DNA of 64,000 nt. Origin: Hepsetus odoe (taxonomy: Eukaryota; Chordata; Actinopteri; Characiformes; Hepsetidae). The DNA lies in assembly GCA_017165825.1 (NCBI GenBank), contig CM029386.1:18961183-19025182 (forward strand), given 5' to 3'. The notes beneath the pieces were generated by a model. That model did no database searches. It was given only the letters and a program-made list of their open reading frames with translations, and was not told the DNA's origin. This document shows positions 11,930 to 22,439 of the stretch, one piece after another; the first letter of the stretch is position 1, and each line of letters begins with the position of its first letter. The translations under genes and the position numbers were made by a program.

Positions 11930-12175
11930 CAGGGCAGCAATGGCCTAGTGGTTAGGTAATAGGCCCCTTAATAGGAAGGTCGTAGGTTTGATTCCCAGAC
12001 CACCAAGTTACCCCGAGGTACCCTTGAGCAAGGTACTGTCCCCATGACTGCTCTCCGATCACTGGAAATGGCTGCCACCTGCTCCATGGTATTTGGGTTA
12101 AATGCAGAGAATGCATTTTCTGTGCTGTGTTGTGTTCCACAAGGAAAAGGCCACTTTCACTTCACTTTGGTGGGA
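11930..12175 (+). mobile_element. tRNA-derived SINE, family A
   Basis: The head GGCAGCAATGGCCTAGTGGT resembles a tRNA with an A-box (TGGCCTAGTGGTTAGG), and GGTTTGATTCCC near 11984 is a B-box. A shared body follows (ACCCTTGAGCAAGGTAC, TTAAATGCAGAGAATGCATT) and an end rich in CACTTTCACTTCACTTT. Related copies on both strands are at 29940-30062, 30960-31072, 31342-31588, 34008-34265 and 41188-41335. It is a retroposon, not a functional tRNA gene. Confidence 0.8.
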
Positions 12176-14230
12176 CATCCGGATCTTGCTTCCAATTGCC
12201 ATTCACATCTTCGTTCCTTATGCAATATTAACATTTTTAAACAGGCTGATGTGATGCTTCCTGTGCGAGCTCTGCTGTTTGCATTAGGAAACGCTGTGAT
12301 GAAGCGCATTCCAGAGAAAGAGAAGTCTGTGCACCATTTACATTTTCCTTATGCCTCGTGAACACCATACAACTTTCAGATTATCATAATTGCCACACAC
12401 ATAATTGCTCACACTATGCAACATTTATCACCCACTTCCTGTAGGGATAGTGGGCTCTAAACCTAACTCCAACCGGCTCTAACTTCACTACAAAACTCAC
12501 ATGCCATTAAATCTAGGCAAGCCTGAAGATTCGATCACAATCATGCAGATCACAAACCTGCTCATTTTCAAGCTTGTTAGCTTTTGAGCATAAAGAACAG
12601 ATCCGTATTGGCAGAGACTCATGTTCTCAGTAGGTGTTGGAAAGGAAAACTGTCACGCCTTTTCTGATTACGATATTGATCTTATTATAGATTCAGATAC
12701 TATATCAGTGTGTTGTGATTGGGTTGTTTTTCTCAATAGGTCAGATGATAACACACGTACGCACACATGTGAACATAGGCACACACAGAGGGGCATGTAT
12801 ACTTGCACAGGTCACATCTGGTGCCTGGCCATGTTTAAGACTTACTTATAAGGTACACAGACATTTTTAGGCTCAGTCTTTGCCTTGGCACAGGGTTAGT
12901 ATTGCAGTGTGTGTGTGTGTGTGTGAGAGACAGAAAGAGAGGCTGTCTTTTAGACCCACAGCGATGACTGTAATGTTTTTATAATTCACTTTAATGTTGC
13001 TTAAATATTATACATACTGTCATATCCTGCTAGTGTTGTAACAGTGTTGCCCCTAAATTCACCTCTATTCACCCCGTCAGTTCTACTCTTTTTTTCCATA
13101 TTTTCTGTCTCTCTCTCTGTCTCTCCGTGAGTGTGTGGAAAGAACACGATTTCTTTTCCTGCTCTGTGTCTGTCTAGTATTTGTGTTGGGTTTGATCTAT
13201 CCAACTGACTGATTCTTATACACACACACACACACACAGCCCTTCTAAATGTCTTCGTTTATTTGTGTTTCTTTAATTCTTTGGCCTGCGTTCATCACCT
13301 AAACAAACCAAACCTCAAATCCCTGATGCTCCTCTGGCTACAGAAAGCACAGAACCTCCAGGCCCTACCATTTCTCAACATGCAACCAATGTTTATTTTA
13401 ACTTTCCTTAAGGTTTCTCAAGTAAATGTAGGGATATAATGGAGGTAACCTCGTTGGCACTGAGGTTTACAAAATGTCCAAACTGAAGCTCTTATTTTTA
13501 ACCCTTACAGGGCCCCATTATTGCTGATGTTAATAAAGGAGCGTTTAGACTAAAGTGAATTAACACTCAGTGCTTATGTAATAGACTACTTATTTTATTT
13601 ACTCTAAAACTGCAATAAAAGACAGTGAAGAGTGTTTCATTTGTTCTACAAACTTCAAATGCCTGTTTTTAGATAGATCTACATCGCCACTTAGTATCTA
13701 CAGTGGAGGGAATTGGGAAACACCCGTAACTCATATTACTGAAAGGAAAATAGAGGCACTAATTTACTTTGCCATTGCAGTGCAATATTGGTTGGAAAAA
13801 TTTGCATGTAAGGGGAGGAATGTTTTTGTCCTCCTTGAGTGTGGTTTCTTGGCGGCATTAACTTATTAATTAGCAAGCAATGAAATAATAGTTTTTCAGT
13901 AGATATCTTTGATGAATTTTAATATATAAATTTGTTTCACTGTCAGCTGTGTAAAAATAAGTAACACGTTGCCTATTCTGTAGTTTTGCTTCTTACTAAA
14001 TATTCTTTAATACCCTAAACATGATGTCATATTGTCAGATGGCTAATAGACACCTGGCACACCATACAGGCTCACAGGCCAACACGCAGACACCTGAGCC
14101 TCTATGTGAAGAGGCACAGTTGGAGAGGAAGTGCCCATGTCACCTGGCATGTCCACACTTGATGCCAAAGTATCCTGCCAGTCCTGCTGATCACACTGTG
14201 GACTCATTTACAACTGAGCCAATAACCACA
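12176..14230. other. nfix intron 2 (non-coding)
   Basis: No gene is supported. It contains short (GT)n at 12907-12925 and (CA)n at 13221-13239, plus mixed AT-rich sequence. Open frames here (for example 14021-14239) lack recognisable domains and splice context. Confidence 0.7.
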
Positions 14231-14239
14231 GCAAAGTGA

Positions 14240-14510
14240 CATTATTGTTGCTTTAATCCTTGTACATTGCAGAAGTCAGGTAATGATGTTGGATGATTAG
14301 TTCTGGATGACAAACTCGGGTCATGCTCATCCTCAAGGTATTGAATGGAGCTCTATCACTCCAGAGAACCCGGCTCCACAGCCCAGCGCAAGGAGATTGT
14401 AGTATCTTTGGGCCACACATGATCACATCCAGTGCCAAAGTTTACCATTCTAGCAGCAGCGCTTTTCAGTGGAAAAGATACGTGGTTCAGGTAATGTCCT
14501 GTAGTGTGAA
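14240..14510. repeat. Dispersed repeat family B, copy
   Basis: Shares TTAGTTCTGG, GTATTGAATGGAGCTC and ATCACTCCAGAGAAC with similar blocks at 20200-20385, 30110-30320 and 41400-41620. It is probably a mobile-element relic; I cannot assign a class with confidence. Confidence 0.6.
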
Positions 14511-14996
14511 ACATTCAGTGATTTAGCTGAATTAGTTGTTCAGGCAACAACCAGTGAGAGAGCAGCAGATGTGTGTTCATGCTGCAATAAAAAGAAGCTG
14601 CTTTCCGAACAAGCTCGGATTATCGCGTTCAGAAAATGTAATTGTTCGAGAAGAAAATGGTTTGATAAGAGACATGATAATGTTTAAAACGTGAGGACAT
14701 GTTACAAAACTGTATTTCTTCATAATAAAACCGTTTGCTTAACTTAGAGATGGCTGCTTCACATAGCTGAATACAGAAATATATAGTGAGCGTCTGTGTG
14801 AGTGCTTTAGTGTGCCATTGATTAGAAAATGTAGCTCTAATTGCAGGGATTATAAAAACAGGTGGTGTGTGTGTGTGCCTGTTTGTCTAATCCCGGATCT
14901 CATCACCAGGTCTAGGGTTGAAGCTCTTAATCCGGAACAAGGGAAGTGCAAATGTGTAAGAACACACACACAGAAACACATGGACAGTGTAAATCT

Positions 14997-15003
14997 CACT
15001 CTC

Positions 15004-15038
<35 letters not shown>

Positions 15039-15089
15039 TTCTATCTGTCTCTCTCTCTCTCTCTCTCTCTGTGTCTCTCTGTCTCTCTA

Positions 15090-15126
<37 letters not shown>

Positions 15127-15171
15127 CTCTCTGTCTCTCTATCTGTCTCTCTCTCTGTCTCTCTCTCTCTC

Positions 15172-15219
<48 letters not shown>

Positions 15220-15309
15220 TGTCTATCTATCCGTCTATCTGTCTCTCTCTCTCTGTCTCTCTGTCTCTCTCTCTCTCTGTCTATCTGTCTATCTGTCTCC
15301 CTCTCTCTG

Positions 15310-15341
<32 letters not shown>

Positions 15342-15345
15342 TCTC

Positions 15346-15395
<50 letters not shown>

Positions 15396-15563
15396 TGTCT
15401 ATCTATCTGTCTATCTGTCTCTCTCTCTCTGTCTCTCTCTGTCTCTCTCTCTCTCTCTGTCTATCTGTCTATCTGTCTCTCTCTCTCTGTCTCTCTCTGT
15501 CTCTCTCTCTCTGTCTATCTGTCTGTCTCTCTATCTCTGTCTCTCTCTCTCTCTCTATCTCTG

Positions 15564-15617
<54 letters not shown>
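14997..15617. repeat. Very long (CT)n/(CTGT)n polypyrimidine tract
   Basis: About 620 bp of uninterrupted pyrimidine-rich repeat on the + strand: CT dinucleotides broken by CTGT and CTAT units, with internal higher-order repetition (blocks with CTGTCTATCTATCTGTC recur). It is open in all three + frames and yields Ser/Leu-rich translations that are not genes. Confidence 0.97.
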
Positions 15618-15619
<2 letters not shown>

Positions 15620-17497
15620 GTGTAGTGGCTTTGTTTATGCATTGTTTTATTGCAGTAACTAAAGGTGGGTGTGTGTACAGTTGTGGGTGTTTACAGGTTC
15701 ACGTGCACCAAGTAAAAAAAAATAAATAAAATTAAGGGGGTTTGAGGGTTTTTTTTTGGTCAACAATGAAAAAACTTCATTTTGCCATCCATATCATGGA
15801 AATCTATTTTTACAGTGAGATGATATTAATATGGTAGTATGTAAAAACTGTTAACATTTCCATACAGTCTGCAAGAATAGCATCGAATAATTAATAACAC
15901 ATTCTTTTATACATCCTACAGCAGTTTATCCCCGTTCACACTGACGCTGCTGATGTGCAATGTTCCAGCATGGAGTGATTTTTGAATGAGGTACAATAAA
16001 GGGCAGTGAATTCACACAGGAATCATTTCTGCATGTTTAGGTAACAAAAAGAGAAGAGAGAAGCTGAAATTAGATTTTTAGGCCCACCGTTACATCATGT
16101 ATCCAGATCCCTCAGATCGCGGTCTTGTTTGATGAATATTGTGATTTGACTGGTGGCTCATGGAGGCATCAGGGGTTGAGGTCAACAAACAAGTAGCAAG
16201 TAAAACGAGGAGCACATTAGTGGTCATCACATGCACATAATGAAGCTAAATGCGCCACGAAATAACTTGTGAGCTAAATCGAACTTTTTTTTTCCTCTCT
16301 CAAAACAATCTGTATCAGCATGCCGTCTTATTTTAGCTTTAATTTCATTTGGGCTAATTCAGGGCTGTTGGATGATTTGAAGCATGCTTGGTGTTACACC
16401 AATTATACCATAAAGTTAATACAAATTAAAAAAAGGAACCAAATCGGAGTTTGCTGCTGTCTATTGATATCTCTTAGTTCGTGGTGCCATGCGCAGTGTG
16501 TTCCTGGTTCTATTCACTTTCAAAGTACACAAGATATTTACTTTTCACTTTAATGTTGTTTTTCATTTTTGTGGACAGATGTGTGAAGGTACAATGGGTC
16601 TGGACATCTCAGCATCTATCCATCCATTTATTTATTTTTACTTTTATGAGCCATTTAAAAGTTACTACTAAAACTCAGCTGCCTTTTAATATTGACTTTG
16701 TTATTATTTTTTTTATTACTTTTGTTCCTTCTGCAGAATTGTTTACACCTCTAGAACCCCCAGGGACAGACTCGGATTAAGCCTAAACCAAGATTTCAGT
16801 GCATCCAGGGAATTAACCTTCAGGCAATTTTAGAATAAAAAGAGATCTAAAACACTATGACTAAAAAAAAAGAAAAAACAGTGTATTTGTATGAATGCTA
16901 AGCATAACCTTTGAGACAACATAGCTTTTCTCATTTGGTCAAGATTTATTGTGTGGTGTACAGTGTAAGTGTTTGGTTTTTTTTTGTTTTTTTTAACTCA
17001 TCTGTGTGTGTGGTGTGTTTGGATTGCTTGTCTCTGTATTCCTTCTCCAAATCCTTTAGGATGATGTAAGTCTACACTAGGTCTTTTGCCAACCACATCA
17101 TGTTATTAGTGAAAGTTACAGCCTAGAGCTGTTTGGTCCAAGTTCAAGCCAACCACACAGGCCTGAGTGCGCGCACCCCTGTGCCATGTTATGGTATTTT
17201 GGGTTTAACTGGCTGCAATTGAATTTATTTGAATTGAATTCAGCTGAGCCTTAATTTGAGTTTGCACAAGCAGCGTTATGAGGAAATAGGCTGGACGTAA
17301 ATCAGTGAGCTGAATATTGTCAAGTTGTGGCTTGAAGTCGGAGGGAAAGCGAGACAGGAAAATGAAGGATGAGGGGGGGAAACACCAGGAAATACTCAAG
17401 GCTTGAGCTGAAGAATAAACTGAAAAGAGGTGTTGGAAGGACAGAAAGGGTTAGATGGGTGTATGCAGGAAAGAAAGAGGCTGGACTAAGGAGGGAG

Positions 17498-17500
<3 letters not shown>
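15618..17500. other. nfix intron 2 (non-coding), with one candidate element
   Basis: Mostly AT-rich sequence. Positions 16020-16310 are repeat-free, with motifs such as TTACATCATGTATCC and TTGATGAATATTGTGATTTG, and could be a conserved element. No coding exon is supported. Confidence 0.6.

Positions 17501-17559
<59 letters not shown>
17501..17559. repeat. (GT)n microsatellite
   Basis: Perfect (TG)n of about 59 bp. A shorter (CA)n lies 80 bp downstream at 17638-17663, so the two can pair as an imperfect hairpin. Confidence 0.95.
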
Positions 17560-17560
<1 letters not shown>

Positions 17561-17663
17561 CTGTGGGTTTTTTGAGGTCACAGTGCAGAATATCACACTG
17601 GAATGTGGAATGCTGAAACACGGCCAACACAAACACACCACACACACACACACACACACACAC

Positions 17664-19280
17664 AGTCATCTCCTCTTCTCTTTTTGTTATGAAAATAGAG
17701 ATGTGTTTGATTCATATGGGTTCATGTCTCAGACTTGCAAAAAAGTTGAAACAACAACTTATACACACACTGATTCGGCGAGTAAATGCTTTGCTAATAT
17801 TAGGCTTTTTTTTAGGTGGTCTTAGTCTCTTTCTGTCACTTTCATTCCCATTTTCTGTTACTTTAGTTCCTGGACACACACAGCTATTGTGGTTATTAAA
17901 AAAATAATTAGCTTTAATCCACTTGAACAATCCATGAAGTTCACAGTTGATTTGAAATAATATTTTGAAAACTGGAATGAAATTTGTTCAGTTGTGGCCA
18001 AACTGTTTTTTTGTTTAGTACAATGAAAAGCCATATTTTAAGCAAAAATTCTGTTGATGTTTTAATGTTTACAAAATTGTAAACTGATTGAAATAGATTT
18101 ACAGATGAGGTAGAGCACCGTTTCTTTCAGTGTACCAAAATTTGTAACTGATGGTTTCAGATCCAGTTTTAGATTCTGTATTCTGTAACGTATTTTAAGT
18201 GTTTAGTCACTTATTCACATTTGAGTGATTTAAAAAAATAGATTTCAGGTGCAATGTTTAAAAATACGGCTTAAAAATGTGGATTTAATGTGCTGTTATT
18301 TGTAGATAATTGAGAAACTGCAGCTGTAGTCCTTTTCAAGTTATAAAACTAGTAGGTCCATTCAGGATCCGGGGGGGGAGACAATGAACTGGAAAGACAA
18401 TGAACTGGATGAAAGCACATTGTCATCACCTGTGCAATAACAAGCATATTAATTAAATAATTAATCATCCATGTCCAACAATAACTGAAAAATAGGATCA
18501 GATATGCAGAAAACACATGTGAACCCCAAAAAAACAAATAACTTTTCCCAAAAGAGTTGTTGATGAGTGACCTTTTGCCCTTTCTTGCCCTCAGCCATAT
18601 GTTTTTATATTTCTAAATGCCAAGATTGAACACTTAAGAAATCAGAAAAAGAATGGGGAGGAAAAAACCTTCATTCCTGCCAAGAAAATGTTCCATGTGT
18701 CCTTAATGTTAAGGCCAAAGAGAAATAAGAGTCAGAAAGCACATTTGCTATTAATTTACTTTTTTCGAGGGCAAGCTGTGAAACAGCAGGGCCCTGGACA
18801 GGTAGGGAGGGATGAAGAATGAGAGGGAGAGAGACAGAGTGAGAAGGAAGGGGAGAGTGAAGAAGGGGAGCTCTTTAACTTAAGAAATAAAATAAAAAAT
18901 GGTGATTTAGGGTGTGTGAGTGTGAAAAAGAGCAAAGAAAAGAGAGATGGAGTTGATAAGAATGCCTGCAAGTGCCTCTTTCTCTACAGTAACCTGGCAA
19001 TATTCACTACAAGAAGGAAAGTGTATTTCTCCAAAATGGTAACGTTACAAGAGCTGTAAAAACACTTAACTTGTAGAATGTCCAAAGCGGCATGTGCAGA
19101 GTCTCACTTGCTGAACTTAAGGGACACGTATGTCCGCACAGATCTTCGATCACAAGGTCCCATTACATTATATTATTATTTATTATTATTATTATTATTA
19201 TATTAACTTTATGTATCTGAATAAATGGAATGGATATTTTTCTTTGTTTAAATAAGCTGATTGAATAACTTATAAGCTTG
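17664..19280. other. nfix intron 2 (non-coding)
   Basis: AT-rich sequence. Positions 18789-18870 are purine-rich (GAGA/GGAA type). No gene is seen. Confidence 0.7.

Positions 19281-19281
<1 letters not shown>

Positions 19282-19343
<62 letters not shown>
19282..19343. repeat. (GT)n microsatellite
   Basis: Perfect (GT)n of about 62 bp, among the longest dinucleotide arrays in the window apart from the CT tracts. Confidence 0.95.
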
Positions 19344-19345
<2 letters not shown>

Positions 19346-20199
19346 GGTAAAAGTTACTGTCAGCGATTATTTTCCCTGTCGGATGAGGATGAGGTTGATT
19401 TTCCATACCTGTCATTTCCTCTGTTCTGCAGAGAGAGGAATTAGAGATCTCTACAGCTGAGAAAGATATTATTCCATGTGTGATGTGAGTCAGGCAGGTA
19501 TTACCATGTGTGCGATTGAGTGATCTAATACTAGTAAGCAGCTCCTTAAGATGCAAAGAGGGCCACTTGCACTACAGGATTTCAAAAGTTTTGGCCCACT
19601 CTGCTTAAAAAAAAAAAAAAAAAGCCATACCTAAAACACATCAAAACTTTATTCCTTGAAAATATTAGAAATACTTACATTTTGCCAAATGCTATTGGAT
19701 TTGAAGGACATGCATCAGGTCTGTCTTTAGTGACTGACATTGGCTTTGTGTAGGAATTTATTTACAATGTCAGAACTGCAGTTTCTGCCAGAAAACCTTT
19801 ACTTTGTGACGTTAACAATAAAACGAGACAACTGTGGGCCGAACAATACAAACTCAGGGGTGCTCAGAATGGGAAGCAGGTCTTGTGAATGGACAAAAGT
19901 AAATTGCATTTATTTGGCAGTGGGAAGGGAAAAGGGGAAGCGAGGAATATTTATTTCTACAATGATATGAATGCATGTATTTCATTGATTTATATATTTA
20001 ATATGAAGAAAGAGGAAAAAAAACACTACATTCTTATTAGAAATTTTAAAAATACAAAAAAAAAGGAATGAACGGAACAAATACATGTGATGTGTTAATG
20101 TGATGGTCAGCTGTTCTTAATGAGAGCAAGTTGTCTCCTGGGTTTTTGTGTCACAGCTGTCCTCCAGTATGTCATGCAGTGCTGTTGAACACATGGGGT

Positions 20200-20385
20200 T
20201 CTCCTCTGGACTGCTGCCCCACACACTCACCCAACTGCAACTCATCGTAAAGGTACTGGAGCTCCAGCACTCCAGAGAATGCAGATTTGCTGTTCCACAA
20301 TTCGGTCTTCGGGACTTCTATTCTCCTCCAGTGGAGGGTTTACATCGGCCTTGATGCTCGTGTGGCTGCCCTAGAGTGCCCTAGG
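20200..20385. repeat. Dispersed repeat family B, diverged copy
   Basis: AAGGTACTGGAGCTCCAGCA and CTCCAGAGAATGCAG resemble the family B core at 14336-14370 and 30163-30185. A 68-residue open frame over it is not considered a gene. Confidence 0.45.
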
Positions 20386-21058
20386 AATGATGTTTAATAG
20401 ATCTAAATTTGATATTTCGATTGCATTAACAATCTAACAGCAAAAAGTAGAACCGAGCAATGGATAAATGGCCCATGTGCCCATAGGTGTATTATGTCTA
20501 CTGCGAAAAGTACTCAGTGTAGTTTCACGTTAATTTTTCAAGAAATTACTTCCAAATGCTCTGTATACTTTGCTTATACTTCTGACCATACAACACCACT
20601 ATAATTTGGTAAACATTAGTCATTCATGCTTTCAGTAGCAGCTATCAATCCAAGGATTCCCAGAGTGATGTGAGGACCAAGTCCACTGTGCTTTGGGTTC
20701 CTTGCAGACTCAACGTTTCAACGTTTGATCTGCAAATTACTCCTTATTTAGAGGAGAAGATTGCTGCTAGATGCGTAACTTGGCCTTTCAATTGGAGCTA
20801 ATGTTAGCGTGTGGGTTACTGGTTTCCATTAATCAACTAAATATTAGTAAAAGTTCGAATATTTCATTTGTACTGATGTTTGCAGTTTTGCATTTTTATT
20901 ACTGCCCAAAGAAGTATTACCATGCTGAGCTGCATGTATTCAGTTTTTGTAAAAGACTCGTTCCCCGGTTGTTTATTGGATGTTCCAAACAACAATCTAC
21001 AGTGTTTTATTGTTTTAGAAAAAGAATCTACAGAACAAAATTCATTTCATTTCATTTT

Positions 21059-21064
21059 TTTATT
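21059..21064 (-). terminator. Poly(A) signal of the nested crystallin gene
   Basis: The minus strand reads AATAAA, 28 bp beyond the crystallin stop codon. Such a short 3' untranslated region is typical of gamma crystallin genes. Confidence 0.75.
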
Positions 21065-21091
21065 GAAAAATTGCAACATCTTCATTTTGGT

Positions 21092-21367
21092 TTAATACCA
21101 GGAGTCCATGATGCGCCTCATGCTCATAAATCTCATGCCACCCCAGTCTCTGAAGTTCCTGTACTCTCCAGGGCTGAAGTACCACATCCTGCCCCTGTAG
21201 TGGGGATGCTCGTACATGAGCCAATGGCCATCAAACACATGGCAAGACATGCAGCCATTGGACCAGTGGTAGCGATCCATGAAAGAGTCACAGTCATCGG
21301 ACATCTCCATCATCTGGCCTGTGAAGTTCTCCCTCTCGTAGATTCGCATTCTGTAGTTTCCTCTGTG
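21092..21367 (-). CDS. crygm: Gamma-M crystallin exon 3 (Greek key motifs 3 and 4)
   Basis: Encodes the C-terminal domain of a gamma-M crystallin, a water-soluble structural protein of the fish eye lens. From the acceptor (AG at 21369-21368) it reads HRGNYRMRIYERENFTGQMM, continues through DRYHWSNGCMSCHVFDGHWL and MYEHPHYRGRMWYFSPGEYR, and ends RFMSMRRIMDSWY-stop. Its 91 codons make two Greek key motifs with the hallmark [FY]xxxxFxG (YERENFTG) and the FSPGEY turn. The family tryptophans in GHWLMY and RDWGG are retained. The loop after RDWGG appears about two residues shorter than in mammalian gamma crystallins. With exons 1 and 2 the protein is 177 residues with about 22 methionines, hence the M class. 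The paralogue number cannot be assigned. Confidence 0.95.
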   Translation of the reverse strand, partial: HRGNYRMRIYERENFTGQMMEMSDDCDSFMDRYHWSNGCMSCHVFDGHWLMYEHPHYRGRMWYFSPGEYRNFRDWGGMRFMSMRRIMDSWY

Positions 21368-21556
21368 CTGTTTGTGGAAAGAGAAATAAATCAGTTACTC
21401 TTTCAACAAGGTAGAAATCTCGTACATCTTGAGGGAAATGGCTCAAGAGAATTTTCCAAGTTTTCCTGGTCAGATCTGTATACTTGGAAAAAGCCATTGA
21501 AATTGTATTTGGTAAAAACTCTGCAATATCATCATCTAAAAAATCCAAAATCGTAC
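21368..21556 (-). other. Crystallin intron 2
   Basis: A 189 bp GT-AG phase 0 intron between the two domain-coding exons. The donor GTACGA is at 21556-21551 and the acceptor CCACAAACAG ends at 21368. It lies at the position conserved between the N- and C-terminal domains in gamma crystallin genes. Confidence 0.92.
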
Positions 21557-21799
21557 CATTGGGATCATGCGACAGGACCTGATGCAGTTGTTAAATCCCC
21601 ACATGCTCATGTAGTCAGCGTACTCGCCCCTCCTCATGAAGTACTGGTTGCCCATGTAGTTGGGGCGATCATAGACCATCCAGCAGCCGCTCTCCACCCT
21701 GCAGGAGTGACAGCGACTCAGGTAGGAGAACATATCAGAGCAGTCGCCGCTGCACTCATAGGAGCGGCCCTGGAAGTTCCTGTCCTCGTAGAAGATAAC
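21557..21799 (-). CDS. crygm: Gamma-M crystallin exon 2 (Greek key motifs 1 and 2)
   Basis: Encodes the N-terminal domain, starting VIFYEDRNFQGRSYECSGDC, then SYLSRCHSCRVESGCWMVYD and RPNYMGNQYFMRRGEYADYM, ending NNCIRSCRMIPM at the donor. It is 243 bp (81 codons), the standard length for this exon in gamma crystallins. The YEDRNFQG and RPNYMG hallmarks mark the two Greek keys, and Cys-rich CHSC and ECSGDC are typical of the fish M class. The tryptophans in GCWMVY and SMWGFN correspond to the conserved buried tryptophans of the family. Phase 0 at both ends. No frame break. Confidence 0.96.
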
Positions 21800-22215
21800 C
21801 TATTTGGGAAATAAAATACACATTTTCTCATAACTCGCAAGTGCTTGTGTGTCGGTTTAAAATATACGTTTCATAACTTTGAAAAGTAACTACAAAGAAG
21901 TTTCAATATGAATATCTGAATCATAAGCCTGTATTTAGACATTTTTGGTCAGGGGACAAACAGAATTTTAATTGTTTGGTCCATATACTGGTCTGCACTG
22001 TAGTCTCTCTCTCATAACCACTTTCATATTCAATTAATACAAGCCGGTTCCAAAGGAGAATAGAATTGATGTAAATATATGGAAGTTATTTGGAAAATAA
22101 GAAATTAATAAGCCTACAGGAGATCAAGGAGGTCAAGGATTTCAAAAAAACTTTTTTTTTTCCCAATTTAGAGAATTGTAATTAAGAAAACAGCTGTTTG
22201 GGCTGTGGTGCTTAC
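21800..22215 (-). other. Crystallin intron 1
   Basis: A 416 bp GT-AG phase 0 intron. The donor AGG|GTAAGC is at 22215 and the acceptor CCCAAATAG|GTT ends at 21800. An early intron after only a few codons is standard for gamma crystallin genes and shows this copy is not a retrogene. Confidence 0.9.
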
Positions 22216-22230
22216 CCTGCCCATGGTCAT
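22216..22230 (-). CDS. crygm: Gamma-M crystallin exon 1 (MTMGR)
   Basis: This short first coding exon encodes MTMGR before a consensus donor, in phase with exon 2 (VIFYED...). Two in-frame ATGs are present (22230 and 22224). I take the first because it is nearest the 5' end of the transcript, but MGR from the second would give the shorter N-terminus usual in the family. The TATA box is about 75 bp upstream, giving a 5' leader of about 50 bases. Confidence 0.88.
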
Positions 22231-22305
22231 GATGTGGGTGTCTGTCCCGTCTGTAGGAGCAGTTGCCTGTTGGTGAACTGACATCAAGCCTCGTTTAACC
22301 CCTTG

Positions 22306-22313
22306 CATTTATA
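22306..22313 (-). promoter_or_regulatory. TATA box of the crystallin gene
   Basis: The minus strand reads GGTATAAATGC. Transcription should start about 30 bp downstream, near 22280, which leaves a leader of about 50 nt before ATG 22230. A canonical TATA box at this spacing is the rule in gamma crystallin promoters. Confidence 0.75.
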
Positions 22314-22427
22314 CCTGAGCAAGACCAAAGAACATGTGCCTCCTATTGTAAAAAAAAAATTCCTGACGGGGCAACATAGCAGGAGGCCCATAGACTTTTT
22401 GCTTTTGCTACATTTCCATCATTTCCA

Positions 22428-22438
22428 TGTGACTCAGT
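22428..22438 (-). promoter_or_regulatory. Maf/AP-1-like site upstream of the crystallin gene
   Basis: The minus strand reads ACTGAGTCACA. The TGAGTCA core is shared by AP-1 sites and Maf response elements. It lies about 120-150 bp upstream of the predicted start, where large Maf factors act in other lens crystallin promoters. Binding is inferred. Confidence 0.4.
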
Positions 22439-22439
22439 C

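Noticed and set aside
11930..12000. Possible tRNA gene
   Set aside because: A- and B-box motifs are present, but the head does not fold as a full tRNA and is followed by a shared SINE body.
14812..15729. 305-residue and overlapping Ser/Leu-rich open frames
   Set aside because: They are translations of the CT repeat, open in all three frames, with no protein-like composition.
21294..21548. 84-residue minus-strand open frame joining crystallin intron 2 and exon 3
   Set aside because: It crosses a canonical acceptor and uses a frame other than that of the crystallin exon.
20771..21814. 347-residue + strand open frame
   Set aside because: It lies antisense to the crystallin exons; its His/Val/Ala-rich part is the complement of those codons and crosses their splice sites.
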